A stretch of DNA of 64,000 bases, from contig JANXYB010000076.1 in NCBI GenBank assembly GCA_025350325.1, forward strand, positions 29,990 through 93,989. Reading direction: 5' to 3'. The notes beneath the pieces were generated by a model, which was not told the origin of the DNA, ran no database searches, and saw nothing but the letters and a program-made list of their open reading frames with translations. The stretch is from Acidobacteriaceae bacterium. GTDB lineage: Bacteria > Acidobacteriota > Terriglobia > Terriglobales > Acidobacteriaceae. This document shows positions 1 through 8,328 of this stretch, in pieces (position 1 is the stretch's first letter; each line of letters opens with the position of its first letter). The position numbers were made by a program, and so were the translations under genes.

Positions 1-680
1 GCTGGATTGTCGAAGACATCGGCCTGCGCCGGAAAGAACGCAGCCTCCGTCTCCCGTTGTCCACTCTCGACCGTCAGCCGAATCGATCCGGCGTTGTTCT
101 GAAATCCAACCCTGAAGGTCGTCGGCATCGGCTTCGGAATTCGCTCGGCGAACTTCTGGAAGACCGCAGCATCTGCTTCCAGCGGCGCAGACTTGCCTGA
201 GGGCTCGGCCACATTCCTGCTGATTTCCAGTTCCGTCTTCTCAGGGATGCAACTGCCGCGGCAGACCAGCCAACTGACTTTTGCGTGGAGCGCGGCAGGC
301 GCTTCGCTCGCCGAGTTCGCCACGTTCAGCGTCAGAGGGAACAGCACTTCGTCCTCGTACCCGAAATCCATGAGCGGACCGAGAGGCAGGCGCTTGGGCG
401 CAGGAAATTGCAGCGGCCCCGCAGTGATTCCGGCAGGCAGAGTCCAGCGAACGCGGGGAGGCTCCCCGGCGTCTCCCGGATTCATCCAGTAGACATGCCA
501 CCCCGGTTCCAGTTTGAAGTAGATGCCCGCCTCCGCCGCTCCACCGCGATCGAGCGCCTGTGGCAGCACCATCAATTGAACATGCACATGCGGCAAGTCA
601 GCGGAACTTGAATCGGCCAACGCAGACAGCCCCGCGCCAAGCAGCACCAAACTCGCGAGCAGGAGACGTGCAATCCGCAT
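1..680 (-). CDS. DsbD-type protein-disulfide reductase, N-terminal part (3' end beyond window)
   Basis: Reading the minus strand from 680 gives an open frame that runs off the window edge without a stop (about 226 residues visible). It starts with a signal peptide (MRIARLLLASLVLLGAGLSA) and continues into a periplasmic domain with the pattern GWHVYWMNPGDAGEPP and a Cys pair in VCRGSCIPEK. Both are typical of the DsbD/ScsB N-terminal domain, which passes electrons from the membrane to periplasmic thiol partners. The ATG at 680 has AAGGA nine bases upstream; another ATG at 689 has the same AAGGA directly abutting it and is less likely. The start lies 12 bases after the CoA-binding gene stop, so the two are probably co-transcribed. 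The membrane and thioredoxin domains, if present, lie outside. Confidence 0.8.
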   Translation of the reverse strand, partial: MRIARLLLASLVLLGAGLSALADSSSADLPHVHVQLMVLPQALDRGGAAEAGIYFKLEPGWHVYWMNPGDAGEPPRVRWTLPAGITAGPLQFPAPKRLPLGPLMDFGYEDEVLFPLTLNVANSASEAPAALHAKVSWLVCRGSCIPEKTELEISRNVAEPSGKSAPLEADAAVFQKFAERIPKPMPTTFRVGFQNNAGSIRLTVESGQRETEAAFFPAQADVFDNP

Positions 681-692
681 GGCCTTCATTCC

Positions 693-1133
693 TTAACCCA
701 ATCCGCCGGCGGCGAAGCGCGCATGTTCGCGGAAGATGCAGTCGTCCTGCACGCATTTGACGCCCGCTTCTCGGGCACGCGCGATGGCCTCTTCGTGAAT
801 GACTCCATCCTGTAGCCACAGATAGGGAATCCCGAGTCGAATGACATCGTCGACGATCGGCGGAACATTTTCAGAAGCGCGGAACACATCGACAAGGTCT
901 ATGCCTGCGCCACTCTCGGTCTTAGCCACAGCCTGCGCTGCCTCAAGAGTTGCATAGCACTTAAGTCCATCGATTTCACTCAGCGTCGGATTTACAGGAA
1001 ACACTGTGTACCCCTGGCTGGCCAGATAGCGCCCGATGTTATGGCTCGCGCGCCATGACTTATCGCTCATTCCTACGACGGCGATCGTCCGAGTCGCACG
1101 CAACATTTCATCGATAATGGTTGGATCATTCAC
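693..1133 (-). CDS. CoA-binding domain protein (YccU-like)
   Basis: This 146-residue protein is a single Rossmann-like CoA-binding domain of the YccU family. The early motif IAVVGMSDKSWRASHNIGRY forms the nucleotide-binding loop, and FPVNPTLSEIDGLKCYATL and LWLQDGVIHEEA are standard later motifs of the family. Length fits stand-alone members. The start is GTG at 1133, with GGGGAG about 11 bases upstream; no ATG is available in frame nearby. It sits between prfB (upstream) and the DsbD-like gene (downstream) on one strand. Family members are cytoplasmic and have no firmly assigned reaction, so I do not assign one. Confidence 0.85.
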   Translation of the reverse strand: MNDPTIIDEMLRATRTIAVVGMSDKSWRASHNIGRYLASQGYTVFPVNPTLSEIDGLKCYATLEAAQAVAKTESGAGIDLVDVFRASENVPPIVDDVIRLGIPYLWLQDGVIHEEAIARAREAGVKCVQDDCIFREHARFAAGGLG

Positions 1134-1174
1134 TTGTAACTCGGCTCCCCTCAGCTCATTTTACGTCTGGTCAA

Positions 1175-2312
1175 CTAAGTGTCTAACTCATCGTCGGGTG
1201 CGGCGGATACGGCCGTCCCTCGGCGTTTGGCGAGCAGAAATCCGCGAAGAAACGGCTCAAGATAACCGTCAAGCACCTTGTCCACGTCTCCCACCTCAAC
1301 CTTGGTGCGATGATCCTTTGCTATGCGATACGGCTGCAAAACATAAGAACGAATCTGCGAACCAAAATTAATCTCAAGCTTCGAGTCTTCAACTTTCTTG
1401 CTGACGGCGCGCTTCTTTTCTAGTTCGTATTCATAGAGCCGCGAACGAAGCATCTTCATCGCCTTTTCACGGTTCTTGTGCTGCGACCGCTCGTTCTGGC
1501 ATTGCACCACGATGCCTGTCGGCAAATGTGTCATGCGCACGGCGGAGTCCGTCGTGTTCACGTGCTGACCGCCCTTGCCGCCAGAGCGGTAAGTGTCAAT
1601 GCGCAGGTCTTCGACCTTCAGATCAACATGAATGGTTTCGTCGATCTCAGGCGAAACGTAGACCGAAGCAAACGATGTGTGCCGCCGTTTGGCCGAATCA
1701 AACGGTGAGATGCGCACCAGTCGATGTACGCCACTCTCTCCTGCCAGCAAACCGAATGCGCACTCGCCCATGATGGTGAATGTCGCGGATTTGATGCCGG
1801 CCTCCTCACCATCCTGATAGTCATTCATCTCGGTCTTGAATCCCTGCTGCTCAGCCCAGCGCAGATACATGCGCAGCAACATTTCTGCCCAGTCCTGGCT
1901 CTCGGTTCCGCCGGCCCCGGGATGCACCGTGACGATTGCATTGAGAGGATCGGCCTCACCATTGAGCATGGTCCGCGCCTCAAGCTCTTCTGAAAATATG
2001 CTCAGGGCATTGATGTCGCGCTCAAGATCGGCGAGCACATCTTCACCCTCGCGCGCTAACTCGAAGTAGGCTTCAATGTCACCGGTGCGGCGCACCAATG
2101 CTTCGTCGTCCGCGATCATCGCCTCGAGCCGTTTGCGGTCGCGCATCAGCGGCTTGCTGGCGCCGGAGGCTGACCATAAGGATGGATCGGCAAGTTTTGT
2201 TTCGATTGCGGCTAGTTCTCTGCTGAGGCGGGCGGGGTCAAAGATACTCCCGCAGGTCGCGCACTTGATCGCGCACCGGAGCGTAGGCGTATTCGAGATC
2301 GCTTAATGCCAT
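1175..2312 (-). CDS. prfB: Peptide chain release factor 2, with programmed +1 frameshift
   Basis: RF2 ends translation at UGA and UAA. The gene is split across two frames. Frame one starts with ATG at 2312 and reads 24 codons (MALSDLEYAYAPVRDQVRDL, then REYL) to an in-frame TGA at 2240-2238. A +1 shift at CTT-TGA-C gives Asp and continues for 354 codons to TAG at 1175, about 378 residues in total. CGGGAG lies just before TATCTTTGAC, as in the classical autoregulatory site. The codon-recognition tripeptide SPF (RISPFDSAKRRHTSF) and the catalytic GGQ (GGKGGQHVNTTD) are present. The start is 2 bases after the lnt stop, so the two are coupled. A simple single-frame call would truncate the N-terminus at an internal ATG (2146). 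Confidence 0.97.
2238..2252 (-). promoter_or_regulatory. RF2 programmed frameshift site
   Basis: On the minus strand this reads CGGGAGTATCTTTGA followed by C. It has an internal Shine-Dalgarno-like GGGAG, then the slippery CTT codon, then the in-frame TGA stop at codon 25 of prfB. The geometry matches the known site where low RF2 lets the ribosome slip one base forward. The TGA falls exactly in frame with the ATG at 2312 (72 bases upstream). Confidence 0.93.
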
Positions 2313-2314
2313 AT

Positions 2315-3973
2315 TTAGCTCGTATGACCTGACTTATGTTGAAGTATGCGTCGCAGACTAACTCGTAACGACCAGCCAACTACGCCCAGACTTAGTATCA
2401 CACAACCCCAGGCAAATACGTCGCCGTGCGCGGTATAGAACGTGACGTCGTCGCGAAACCCATAGCGAGCCGGCAGCGCATCGATCTGGTGACGCGCTAT
2501 GCTCTGCCTCACCCTCCCGTAGGGGTCGATTACCGACGTGACTCCATTGTTAGTGTCGCGCAGCAGCCAGCGGCGATTTTCAATGGCACGCATGCGCGCC
2601 ATATTCAAGTGCTGCCACGGAGCGCTGGTGTCGCCATACCAGCCGTCGTCGCTGATATTCACCAGCACCTCTGCGCCTAATTGCGAGAACTGTCGCACCT
2701 CGTCGGCAAATACTGCTTCGTAACAGATAAAAATGCCGTAGCGATGCCCATTAAGCCGAAATACCTTTCGCCGCTCACCTGGAGTAAATCTTGATACCTT
2801 GCCGGTAAGCTTATGCGCAAAAAAAAGCAATCGCTGAAACGGCACGTACTCCCCAAATGGAACCAGGTGGATCTTGTCGTACCGCCCAACCCTGCCTCCG
2901 TCCGCTCCAACGACAATGGCGGCGTTGTAATCGCGCCACTCGTTTTCTTCCGTCGAATAATCTGCAGCAAGACTGCCCACAATCAAAGGAGCCTGAACAG
3001 CATGCGTAAGATTGACCATCGCTTGCTGGAACCGCGGATCGCCCTCGAGAAACGGCGAGGGCGCCTCGGGCCACACAACTAAGTCAGGGTGCGTCGCGTA
3101 GGGCGGGCAAACAATCTCTCCCGTCGCAGCGCCTGACTGCGGCATTCCGGCGGTGTATGTCTTGCATTGCTCCCCGGCAAGTTGTGTGAACTGCGCAATG
3201 TGCTGATCCCACTCCCCCGGCGCCGTCCAGGCGTTGTCACCACCCACATCGAGATTGGGTTGAACGAGCACTGCTGTCGCCACGCCGGGAGGCCGGGGCA
3301 CAGCCATGAACGTACCAGCCGTTCCAACCGCAGCGAAAATCAGCCCGATTACTGCGGCCAGCCCCTTCCTTGTGCCGCGCGTGAGCAATAAGCCGGCAGC
3401 CAGCAACGCATTCACAACAACCAGCACAAAGCTGATTCCGTACACACCGGTCCAGGGCGCGAGCTGGTTCACCACTCCGTTGTCGACTTGCGAATAACCC
3501 AACTGATCCCAGGGAACGCTGGTGATGCGCGCAGCCGCCAATTCAAGCGCAGTCCACAAAAAGGGCGCAGCAATCAATGCCAGCCGCGTGCTGCCGGTGA
3601 CTCGCCGTACCAACATGATGCTGAGACCGAAGAGACCAAAATACAGACCCAGAACCAGGCTGAACCCAATGAGAAGCAATACCGGAGCGATGGCCGGCAT
3701 ATCTCCGTAGCGCATCATTGTGTCGCGAACCCAGTAGCAATTGCCGCAATACCAAAGCACACCGCATAAGTACGCGAGCAGGAAGCTGCGCCGCAGCGGG
3801 CGAACGGCGTCTATTGTCGCGGGGGAGAGAATCGCCCAAAGCAGCGGAACCAACCCAAACCATGCGAACAAACTGCGCCATACCGGCAGCGGACCGGCGA
3901 TCGGAAACGGTAGCTCAAGCAATCCAGCGGCGAGCCCCGCAGCCGCCCATAACTTCAATGAATCGCGTTGCAT
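2315..3973 (-). CDS. lnt: Apolipoprotein N-acyltransferase
   Basis: Lnt transfers a fatty acid from phospholipid to the N-terminal cysteine of lipoproteins in the inner membrane. This 552-residue protein has a hydrophobic N-terminal half with several membrane segments, followed by a nitrilase-like domain. The Glu-Lys-Cys triad is visible in VVWPEAPSPF, GRYDKIHLVPFGEYVPFQ and FICYEAVFADEV, and the downstream NISDDGWYGDTSAPWQH stretch is diagnostic. A short Cys-containing segment between the membrane part and the Glu motif is longer than in the E. coli protein. The gene is first in a minus-strand run with prfB 2 bases downstream. Confidence 0.95.
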   Translation of the reverse strand: MQRDSLKLWAAAGLAAGLLELPFPIAGPLPVWRSLFAWFGLVPLLWAILSPATIDAVRPLRRSFLLAYLCGVLWYCGNCYWVRDTMMRYGDMPAIAPVLLLIGFSLVLGLYFGLFGLSIMLVRRVTGSTRLALIAAPFLWTALELAAARITSVPWDQLGYSQVDNGVVNQLAPWTGVYGISFVLVVVNALLAAGLLLTRGTRKGLAAVIGLIFAAVGTAGTFMAVPRPPGVATAVLVQPNLDVGGDNAWTAPGEWDQHIAQFTQLAGEQCKTYTAGMPQSGAATGEIVCPPYATHPDLVVWPEAPSPFLEGDPRFQQAMVNLTHAVQAPLIVGSLAADYSTEENEWRDYNAAIVVGADGGRVGRYDKIHLVPFGEYVPFQRLLFFAHKLTGKVSRFTPGERRKVFRLNGHRYGIFICYEAVFADEVRQFSQLGAEVLVNISDDGWYGDTSAPWQHLNMARMRAIENRRWLLRDTNNGVTSVIDPYGRVRQSIARHQIDALPARYGFRDDVTFYTAHGDVFAWGCVILSLGVVGWSLRVSLRRILQHKSGHTS

Positions 3974-4114
3974 CCTTGGCCGAGTTTACTTGATTTGAGC
4001 GCAAGCCTTGAACAGGCCCGATGTCGTCGCCTTAATCCGGAGGATTATTGATACCTTTGTGCGAGTTACTTGACTTGAAAAATACGCTCCGCGGCAGAAC
4101 CTAGATCAACTTCA

Positions 4115-4145
4115 TTGCGCTGAGAACTTTGAATGCCGTTACAAT
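4115..4145 (+). promoter_or_regulatory. Putative promoter giving a leaderless mRNA
   Basis: TACAAT at 4140-4145 fits a sigma-70 -10 box. A weak -35 (TTGCGC, 4115-4120) lies 19 bases upstream. Six bases separate the -10 box from the ATG at 4152, so transcription would begin at or next to the start codon. No ribosome binding site precedes that ATG. Confidence 0.4.
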
Positions 4146-4151
4146 AAATTT

Positions 4152-4277
4152 ATGCACTTCGCGACCTACGTAATTCGACTGCTTGAACTCATGTTCTTCG
4201 TTGGCCTGGCGGGGTCGGCAATCGTCGTAATCATCAGCTTTATCGAGGACGGCAAAGAGCTGTTCGGAGACGAATAG
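4152..4277 (+). CDS. Small single-span membrane protein, 41 residues
   Basis: This short frame encodes MHFATYVIRLLELMFFVGLA followed by GSAIVVIISFIEDGKELFGDE and TAG. It has one hydrophobic helix of about 21 residues (MFFVGLAGSAIVVIISF), a positively charged residue before it and an acidic C-terminus. That arrangement suggests a membrane span with the acidic tail on one face. I see no recognisable family motif. Its plausibility rests on the amphipathic-membrane-acidic layout, the tight -10 box in front and its lone position between divergent lnt and the APC permease. The opposite-strand frame covering 4101-4310 encodes only an unremarkable sequence. Function is unknown. Confidence 0.55.
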   Translation: MHFATYVIRLLELMFFVGLAGSAIVVIISFIEDGKELFGDE

Positions 4278-4319
4278 CGCATCTCTTGCAGGGCCGGTCA
4301 CTAAACCCATTTATTCCCA

Positions 4320-4348
4320 TTGACTGGGGCGCTGTTTAGACATACACT
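4320..4348 (+). promoter_or_regulatory. Sigma-70-type promoter for the APC permease
   Basis: TTGACT (4320-4325) and TACACT (4343-4348) are separated by exactly 17 bases. Transcription would start near 4355, about 65 bases before the permease ATG. Confidence 0.55.
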
Positions 4349-4420
4349 CAGCGTTGGGCGGACGGTAATTTCGCTCTCAGGACATTGAATGGCCGAGTTC
4401 ACTGATCCGGCCCCTTCGTA

Positions 4421-6787
4421 ATGGCATCTACTCGAACGACCGTCGCCCCTCCCTCCGACCGCGTACGTCTTATTGTGGCGTCCTCCGTGATGCTCACATT
4501 CATATCCTTCTGGCGTGCGGCCGCCATCGTTCTCAATGATCTAGGTTCCTCAGCATTTTATGCCGGCGGCATCGCAGAGCACGCAGTTGGAGCAGCAGCG
4601 CCCTGGTTCATCCTGGGCATCATGTTGTTCAGCTTCGCCGTGCGCGCTGTCTACGTCGAAAGCTGCTCGATGTTTACCCGGGGCGGCGTGTACCGGGTCG
4701 TCAAAGAGGCACTAGGCGGCACCTTTGCCAAGCTTAGTGTTTCAGCGCTGATGTTCGATTACATCCTCACCGGCCCGATTTCCGGTGTGTCCGCCGGGCA
4801 ATACATCACCGGGCTGATGAACGAGATGATGGTTGTGGCCAACACTAGCCACTGGCTTCCTCCCGCTCTGATGGACGCGCAGGGCCACTCCTTTCAGTTC
4901 AACATGAATTCCACCGCTGCGGTTTTTGCGGCGGCCGTGACCATCTATTACTGGTGGCAAAACATCAAGGGCATTGAGGAGTCGAGCGATAAGGCACTGC
5001 GCGTCATGCAGATCACCACCGTGATGGTGGTCATTCTGTTCGCGTGGGGCGGATATTCAGTCATTATGCGTGGCTCACATCTGCCGCCAGCCCCTATTCC
5101 TTCGAACCTCAAGTTCAGCGACGACGCTCTTGGATTTCTTAAAAATTCCGGACTTCCCATCTTCGGCCTGTTTGGCATTTTGATGGCGTTTGGCCACTCG
5201 ATTCTGGCCATGAGCGGTGAAGAGAGCCTGGCGCAGGTCAACCGCGAGATCGAGCATCCGAAGCTGAAGAATCTAAAGCGGGCGGCAATCGTTATCGCCA
5301 TCTACAGCCTGGTCTTTACCGGCGGCGCTACCCTGCTGGCTTCCATGCTCATTCCCACATGGGAGCGCACCAACATTTACCAGAACAACCTCATCGCAGG
5401 CCTTGCCATGTTCATGGTAGGTCCCATGTTCTGGCGAATTGCGTTCCGTATCTTCGTCGTTGTGGTCGGCTTCCTGATTCTTTCCGGAGCCATCAACACC
5501 TCCATGATCGGGTCCACCGGCGTGCTGATGCGGGTCGCTGAAGATGGCGTGCTGACCGACTGGTTCCGCAAGCCCCACGCCAAGTTCGGTACCAGCTCTC
5601 GTATCGTCAACCTGGTCTTCGGTCTGCAGATGTTCACCATCATCGTGACCCGGGGCAACGTCATCACCCTCGGTGAGGCTTATGCCTTCGGCGTCATCTG
5701 GTCATTCACCTTCAACAGTCTCGCCATGCTCGTCCTGCGGCGGAAATACCACGGCGAACGCGGCTGGAAGGTTCCTCCAAATATTCGAATCGGCAAAACC
5801 GAATTGCCCGTCGGCCTGTTCTCGGTCTTCCTCGTGCTGGCCTCCACAGCCGTCGTCAACCTGTTTACGAAGTCGATCGCGACGGTAAGCGGCATCCTTT
5901 TTGCGGCTATGTTCTTCATCATTTTCAGCGTCTCCGAACGGCAAAATCTGCGTAAACATGCCGCGACAGCGCGCCAGATGAAAGACCATTTTCAACTGGA
6001 GCACCAGGACACCATCAGCCGAGAGTCGGTGGCGATTCGCCCTGGCAGCGTGATGGTTACCATGCGTGACGCGGCCAATCCTCTGGCTTTAAAGTGGGTA
6101 CTCGCGCGCACCAAGACTGAAGACCGCGACGTTGTTGTGATAAGTGTGCGCATGATGGGCGCCGGTGGCCCTGAATATCTGAGCGCCGAAGAACAAAGCT
6201 TCAGCGAGCATGAACAGATGCTCTTCACCAAGGCCGTGTCGGTAGCTGAGAGCTTTGGAAAAAAAGTTGCCCTGCTGGTAGTACCCGCTGGAGATGTATT
6301 TGCCGCGTTAGTGCAAGGCGCAAATTCGCTTGAAGTTGATTCAGTGGTTTCGGGCCAGTCTACTTCGATGACCGCTGAAGATCAGGCGTTTCATCTCGGG
6401 CAGGCTTGGGAAGCGCTGCCCGAACCGAAGCGGCAATTCAATTTCTACGTCATCGGTTCAAACGGCGAAACCAAAGTCTTTTATATCGGACCTCACGCTC
6501 CTGCCCTGGGGCCGGACGACGTGCAGTTAGTGCACCGCCTGTGGTTGAATATGCGCCGTGACCCTTCCGTTCAGGACCTGCATCATAGCGACATAATCAC
6601 CTACGCCCTGACACGCCTCGCCGGTAATTATGCACGCGAAAAGGTGGAGATACTTCGTGACTTGCGCAACTATCGTGCAGCCGAGGCGCCGAACCTGCGA
6701 ATTGGCGGGCAAGGTCTAACCGATATCCCACCGGCTCCCGCACCGACGGACGTCCCACCCGCCCCAAAGACTCCCCGCGGCGTCTAA
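4421..6787 (+). CDS. APC-superfamily permease with C-terminal USP-like domain
   Basis: The first roughly 500 of 788 residues form an amino-acid/polyamine/organocation permease core with about 12 hydrophobic helices. Early landmarks are VMLTFISFWRAAAIVLNDLG and the glycine-rich GPISGVSAGQYITGL. MAFGHSILAMSGEESLAQVN is the usual helix-6 region. The last 280 residues are soluble: GSVMVTMRDAANPLALKWVL and VAESFGKKVALLVVPAGDVF resemble a universal-stress-protein fold, which may gate or sense. The C-terminus ends in a Pro/Ala-rich tail. The substrate cannot be told from sequence. It appears monocistronic, with its own promoter and a repeat-filled spacer after it. Confidence 0.85.
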   Translation: MASTRTTVAPPSDRVRLIVASSVMLTFISFWRAAAIVLNDLGSSAFYAGGIAEHAVGAAAPWFILGIMLFSFAVRAVYVESCSMFTRGGVYRVVKEALGGTFAKLSVSALMFDYILTGPISGVSAGQYITGLMNEMMVVANTSHWLPPALMDAQGHSFQFNMNSTAAVFAAAVTIYYWWQNIKGIEESSDKALRVMQITTVMVVILFAWGGYSVIMRGSHLPPAPIPSNLKFSDDALGFLKNSGLPIFGLFGILMAFGHSILAMSGEESLAQVNREIEHPKLKNLKRAAIVIAIYSLVFTGGATLLASMLIPTWERTNIYQNNLIAGLAMFMVGPMFWRIAFRIFVVVVGFLILSGAINTSMIGSTGVLMRVAEDGVLTDWFRKPHAKFGTSSRIVNLVFGLQMFTIIVTRGNVITLGEAYAFGVIWSFTFNSLAMLVLRRKYHGERGWKVPPNIRIGKTELPVGLFSVFLVLASTAVVNLFTKSIATVSGILFAAMFFIIFSVSERQNLRKHAATARQMKDHFQLEHQDTISRESVAIRPGSVMVTMRDAANPLALKWVLARTKTEDRDVVVISVRMMGAGGPEYLSAEEQSFSEHEQMLFTKAVSVAESFGKKVALLVVPAGDVFAALVQGANSLEVDSVVSGQSTSMTAEDQAFHLGQAWEALPEPKRQFNFYVIGSNGETKVFYIGPHAPALGPDDVQLVHRLWLNMRRDPSVQDLHHSDIITYALTRLAGNYAREKVEILRDLRNYRAAEAPNLRIGGQGLTDIPPAPAPTDVPPAPKTPRGV

Positions 6788-6826
6788 CACTTACCTTGCC
6801 ATGGCTGCCTACCTTACGAGTCCAGC

Positions 6827-6891
6827 AAGCACAAACCCAAACACGAGAAGATGCGACCCAGCTTTGAAGGGGGCGCGGCTTCAGCCGCGCC
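6827..6891. repeat. Dispersed repeat, copy A, with REP-like palindrome
   Basis: The stretch beginning AAGCACAAACCCAAACACGA is repeated about 157 bases later with roughly 85 percent identity over 58 bases. Its 3' part contains a perfect hairpin, GGCGCGGC-TTCA-GCCGCGCC (6872-6891), resembling REP-type intergenic palindromes. Confidence 0.75.
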
Positions 6892-6950
6892 ATAAACGCA
6901 ATATAACAAGCGTGGCTTTAGCCCCTGAGGGAATCTACGTCGTGTGCGAC

Positions 6951-7041
6951 GCCGGGTGCCCCATTCATAACGCAGTCATGGGAAAGCACAAACCTAAACA
7001 CGACGAGATGCGACCCAGCTCTGAGGGGGCGCAGCTTTAGC
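6951..7041. repeat. Dispersed repeat, copy B
   Basis: This copy starts with GCCGGGTGCCCCATTCATAA, a block also found at 29648, and continues into the AAGCACAAACC unit shared with copy A (6984-7041). Its palindrome is degraded (GGCGCAGCTTTAGC). Confidence 0.7.
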
Positions 7042-7247
7042 ACCCGAGAATATGTCAATCAAAGGATAAGTTTGTCAGCAGTCTGGGTCACTATAGGTAC
7101 TTATAGCTATTTCAAAAAAGATAATTAGTTGTAAAAGATTCTACCCTTCAGTATCTTGTTTTTACAAGCACAAGTGTTCTCGACAATCAACTTCTTGAGG
7201 TCCATGACGGGGATGGGATCACTTATGCATGCGTTCGAGGAGGAACC

Positions 7248-7481
7248 GTGGGAGTTTCAGAGATACTAGCTCAGATTGATCTGGAAATTGCGCAACTGCA
7301 ACGCGCGCGTGTACTGTTAGGCGGCGCGATCGCAACCAAGATTAGAAAACCAGCAGCTGCTGCAGCCAAGAAAATAACAAGAAAGAAGAAAAGGAATCTG
7401 ACTCCGGAAGGTCGCGAGCGAATTGCTGAGGCCGTGAAGCGTCGTTGGGCCGAACAGAAGAAAGCTGCCCCCGGAAGGTAA
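7248..7481 (+). CDS. Small basic protein with TPEGRERIAEAVKRRW motif
   Basis: This 77-residue protein starts at GTG, chosen because GAGGAGGA lies five bases upstream. The first 30 residues (EILAQIDLEIAQLQRARVLL) look like a short amphipathic helix that could form a coiled coil. A Lys/Ala-rich linker (KPAAAAAKKITRKKKRN) resembling histone-H1-like tails follows, then NLTPEGRERIAEAVKRRWAE, a helical motif common in small acidobacterial proteins. Overall charge is strongly positive, so nucleic-acid binding is a reasonable inference but unproven. It stands alone between the repeat spacer and a convergent hydrolase gene. Confidence 0.75.
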   Translation: MGVSEILAQIDLEIAQLQRARVLLGGAIATKIRKPAAAAAKKITRKKKRNLTPEGRERIAEAVKRRWAEQKKAAPGR

Positions 7482-7551
7482 CTAACGGTTACGTAAAAGG
7501 CTGGCCACCATGCCGGCCTTGTTATCTCAAACTGCTTAGGCCGAAATGCTT

Positions 7552-8256
7552 CTAGATCGATTCGCCTGGCTCGATCCGTACGACTTTTACGTTTGCATCG
7601 ACCAACGCAGCTAATTGTTCCGGAGTTCCGGTCAGTTGAGGAAAGGTCCCGAAATGCAGCGGAAGCACCGTGTACGCGCCCAACAACTTCGTGGCGACGG
7701 CAGCCTCTTTCGGTCCCATGGTGAAGTGTCCACCAATAGGTAGCATGGCTAACTCGGGACGATATAACTCCTGGATCAACTTCATATCTCCGAATACGGC
7801 GGTATCCCCCGCGTGATACAGCACCGGGCCGCCTGATACCGCTAAGATATATCCGGCCGCAACACCGACGTAGTGCGTCCCATCATCGTCCTGCGCGCCC
7901 GAGGAGTGTTTTGCATCGACCATTGTGACAGCTACGTCTTCTAACTGAACCGTCCCGCCCAGATTCATTCCGACCGTATCTTTCACACCTTGTTTACCGA
8001 CAAAAGCCGATAACTCGTACATGGCAACTACCGTGGACTTATGCTTTTTCGCCACCGGAACTGCGTCCGAAATGTGATCGCTGTGTCCGTGGGTCAAGAG
8101 TATGTAATGAATCTTTTCAGGGAGTTTAAAGCCTTTAGGGTATTTCGGGTTTTGTTCGATAAATGGATCGATAAGGATGTTAGTTCCCTTGGCAGTCTGG
8201 ACGAGCACGGTCGCGTGACCCAGCCATGTTACGCGCGTGCCCTTCAACGAAGTCAT
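7552..8256 (-). CDS. Metal-dependent hydrolase, UPF0173 (MBL fold)
   Basis: The protein is about 234 residues, the normal size for the UPF0173 branch of the metallo-beta-lactamase superfamily. VTWLGHATVLVQT opens the fold. The metal-binding motif THGHSDHISDA (HxHxDH) is intact, as are later ligands in DAKHSSG and YHAGDTAVFGD, and PIGGHFTMGPKEA is the family signature near the end. I place the start at 8256 because GGGAGG lies just upstream and overlaps an earlier ATG at 8268. The physiological substrate is not established for the family. Confidence 0.88.
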   Translation of the reverse strand: MTSLKGTRVTWLGHATVLVQTAKGTNILIDPFIEQNPKYPKGFKLPEKIHYILLTHGHSDHISDAVPVAKKHKSTVVAMYELSAFVGKQGVKDTVGMNLGGTVQLEDVAVTMVDAKHSSGAQDDDGTHYVGVAAGYILAVSGGPVLYHAGDTAVFGDMKLIQELYRPELAMLPIGGHFTMGPKEAAVATKLLGAYTVLPLHFGTFPQLTGTPEQLAALVDANVKVVRIEPGESI

Positions 8257-8328
8257 AGTTCCTCCCATTACGATCTAACCCCACAAAGAGTTGCTGGTTG
8301 GATGCTTTGGAATTGATTTGGATGGCTT

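Larger units (their letters stand above)
6788..7247 (+). other. Gene-free spacer with repeats
   Basis: This 460-base spacer between the permease and the basic protein gene holds the two related repeat copies listed separately. After 7060 it becomes AT-rich, with a small inverted repeat (CTATAGGTACTTATAG). I find no supported gene in it. Frames across the repeats are low-complexity and overlap the palindromes. Confidence 0.7.

Noticed and set aside
2238..2240. prfB as a pseudogene because of an in-frame TGA
   Set aside because: The stop lies at the known frameshift site with an internal Shine-Dalgarno-like sequence, and both frames are otherwise intact.
4101..4310. 69-residue minus-strand frame
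   Set aside because: It is antisense to a better-supported 41-residue plus-strand frame with a membrane helix.
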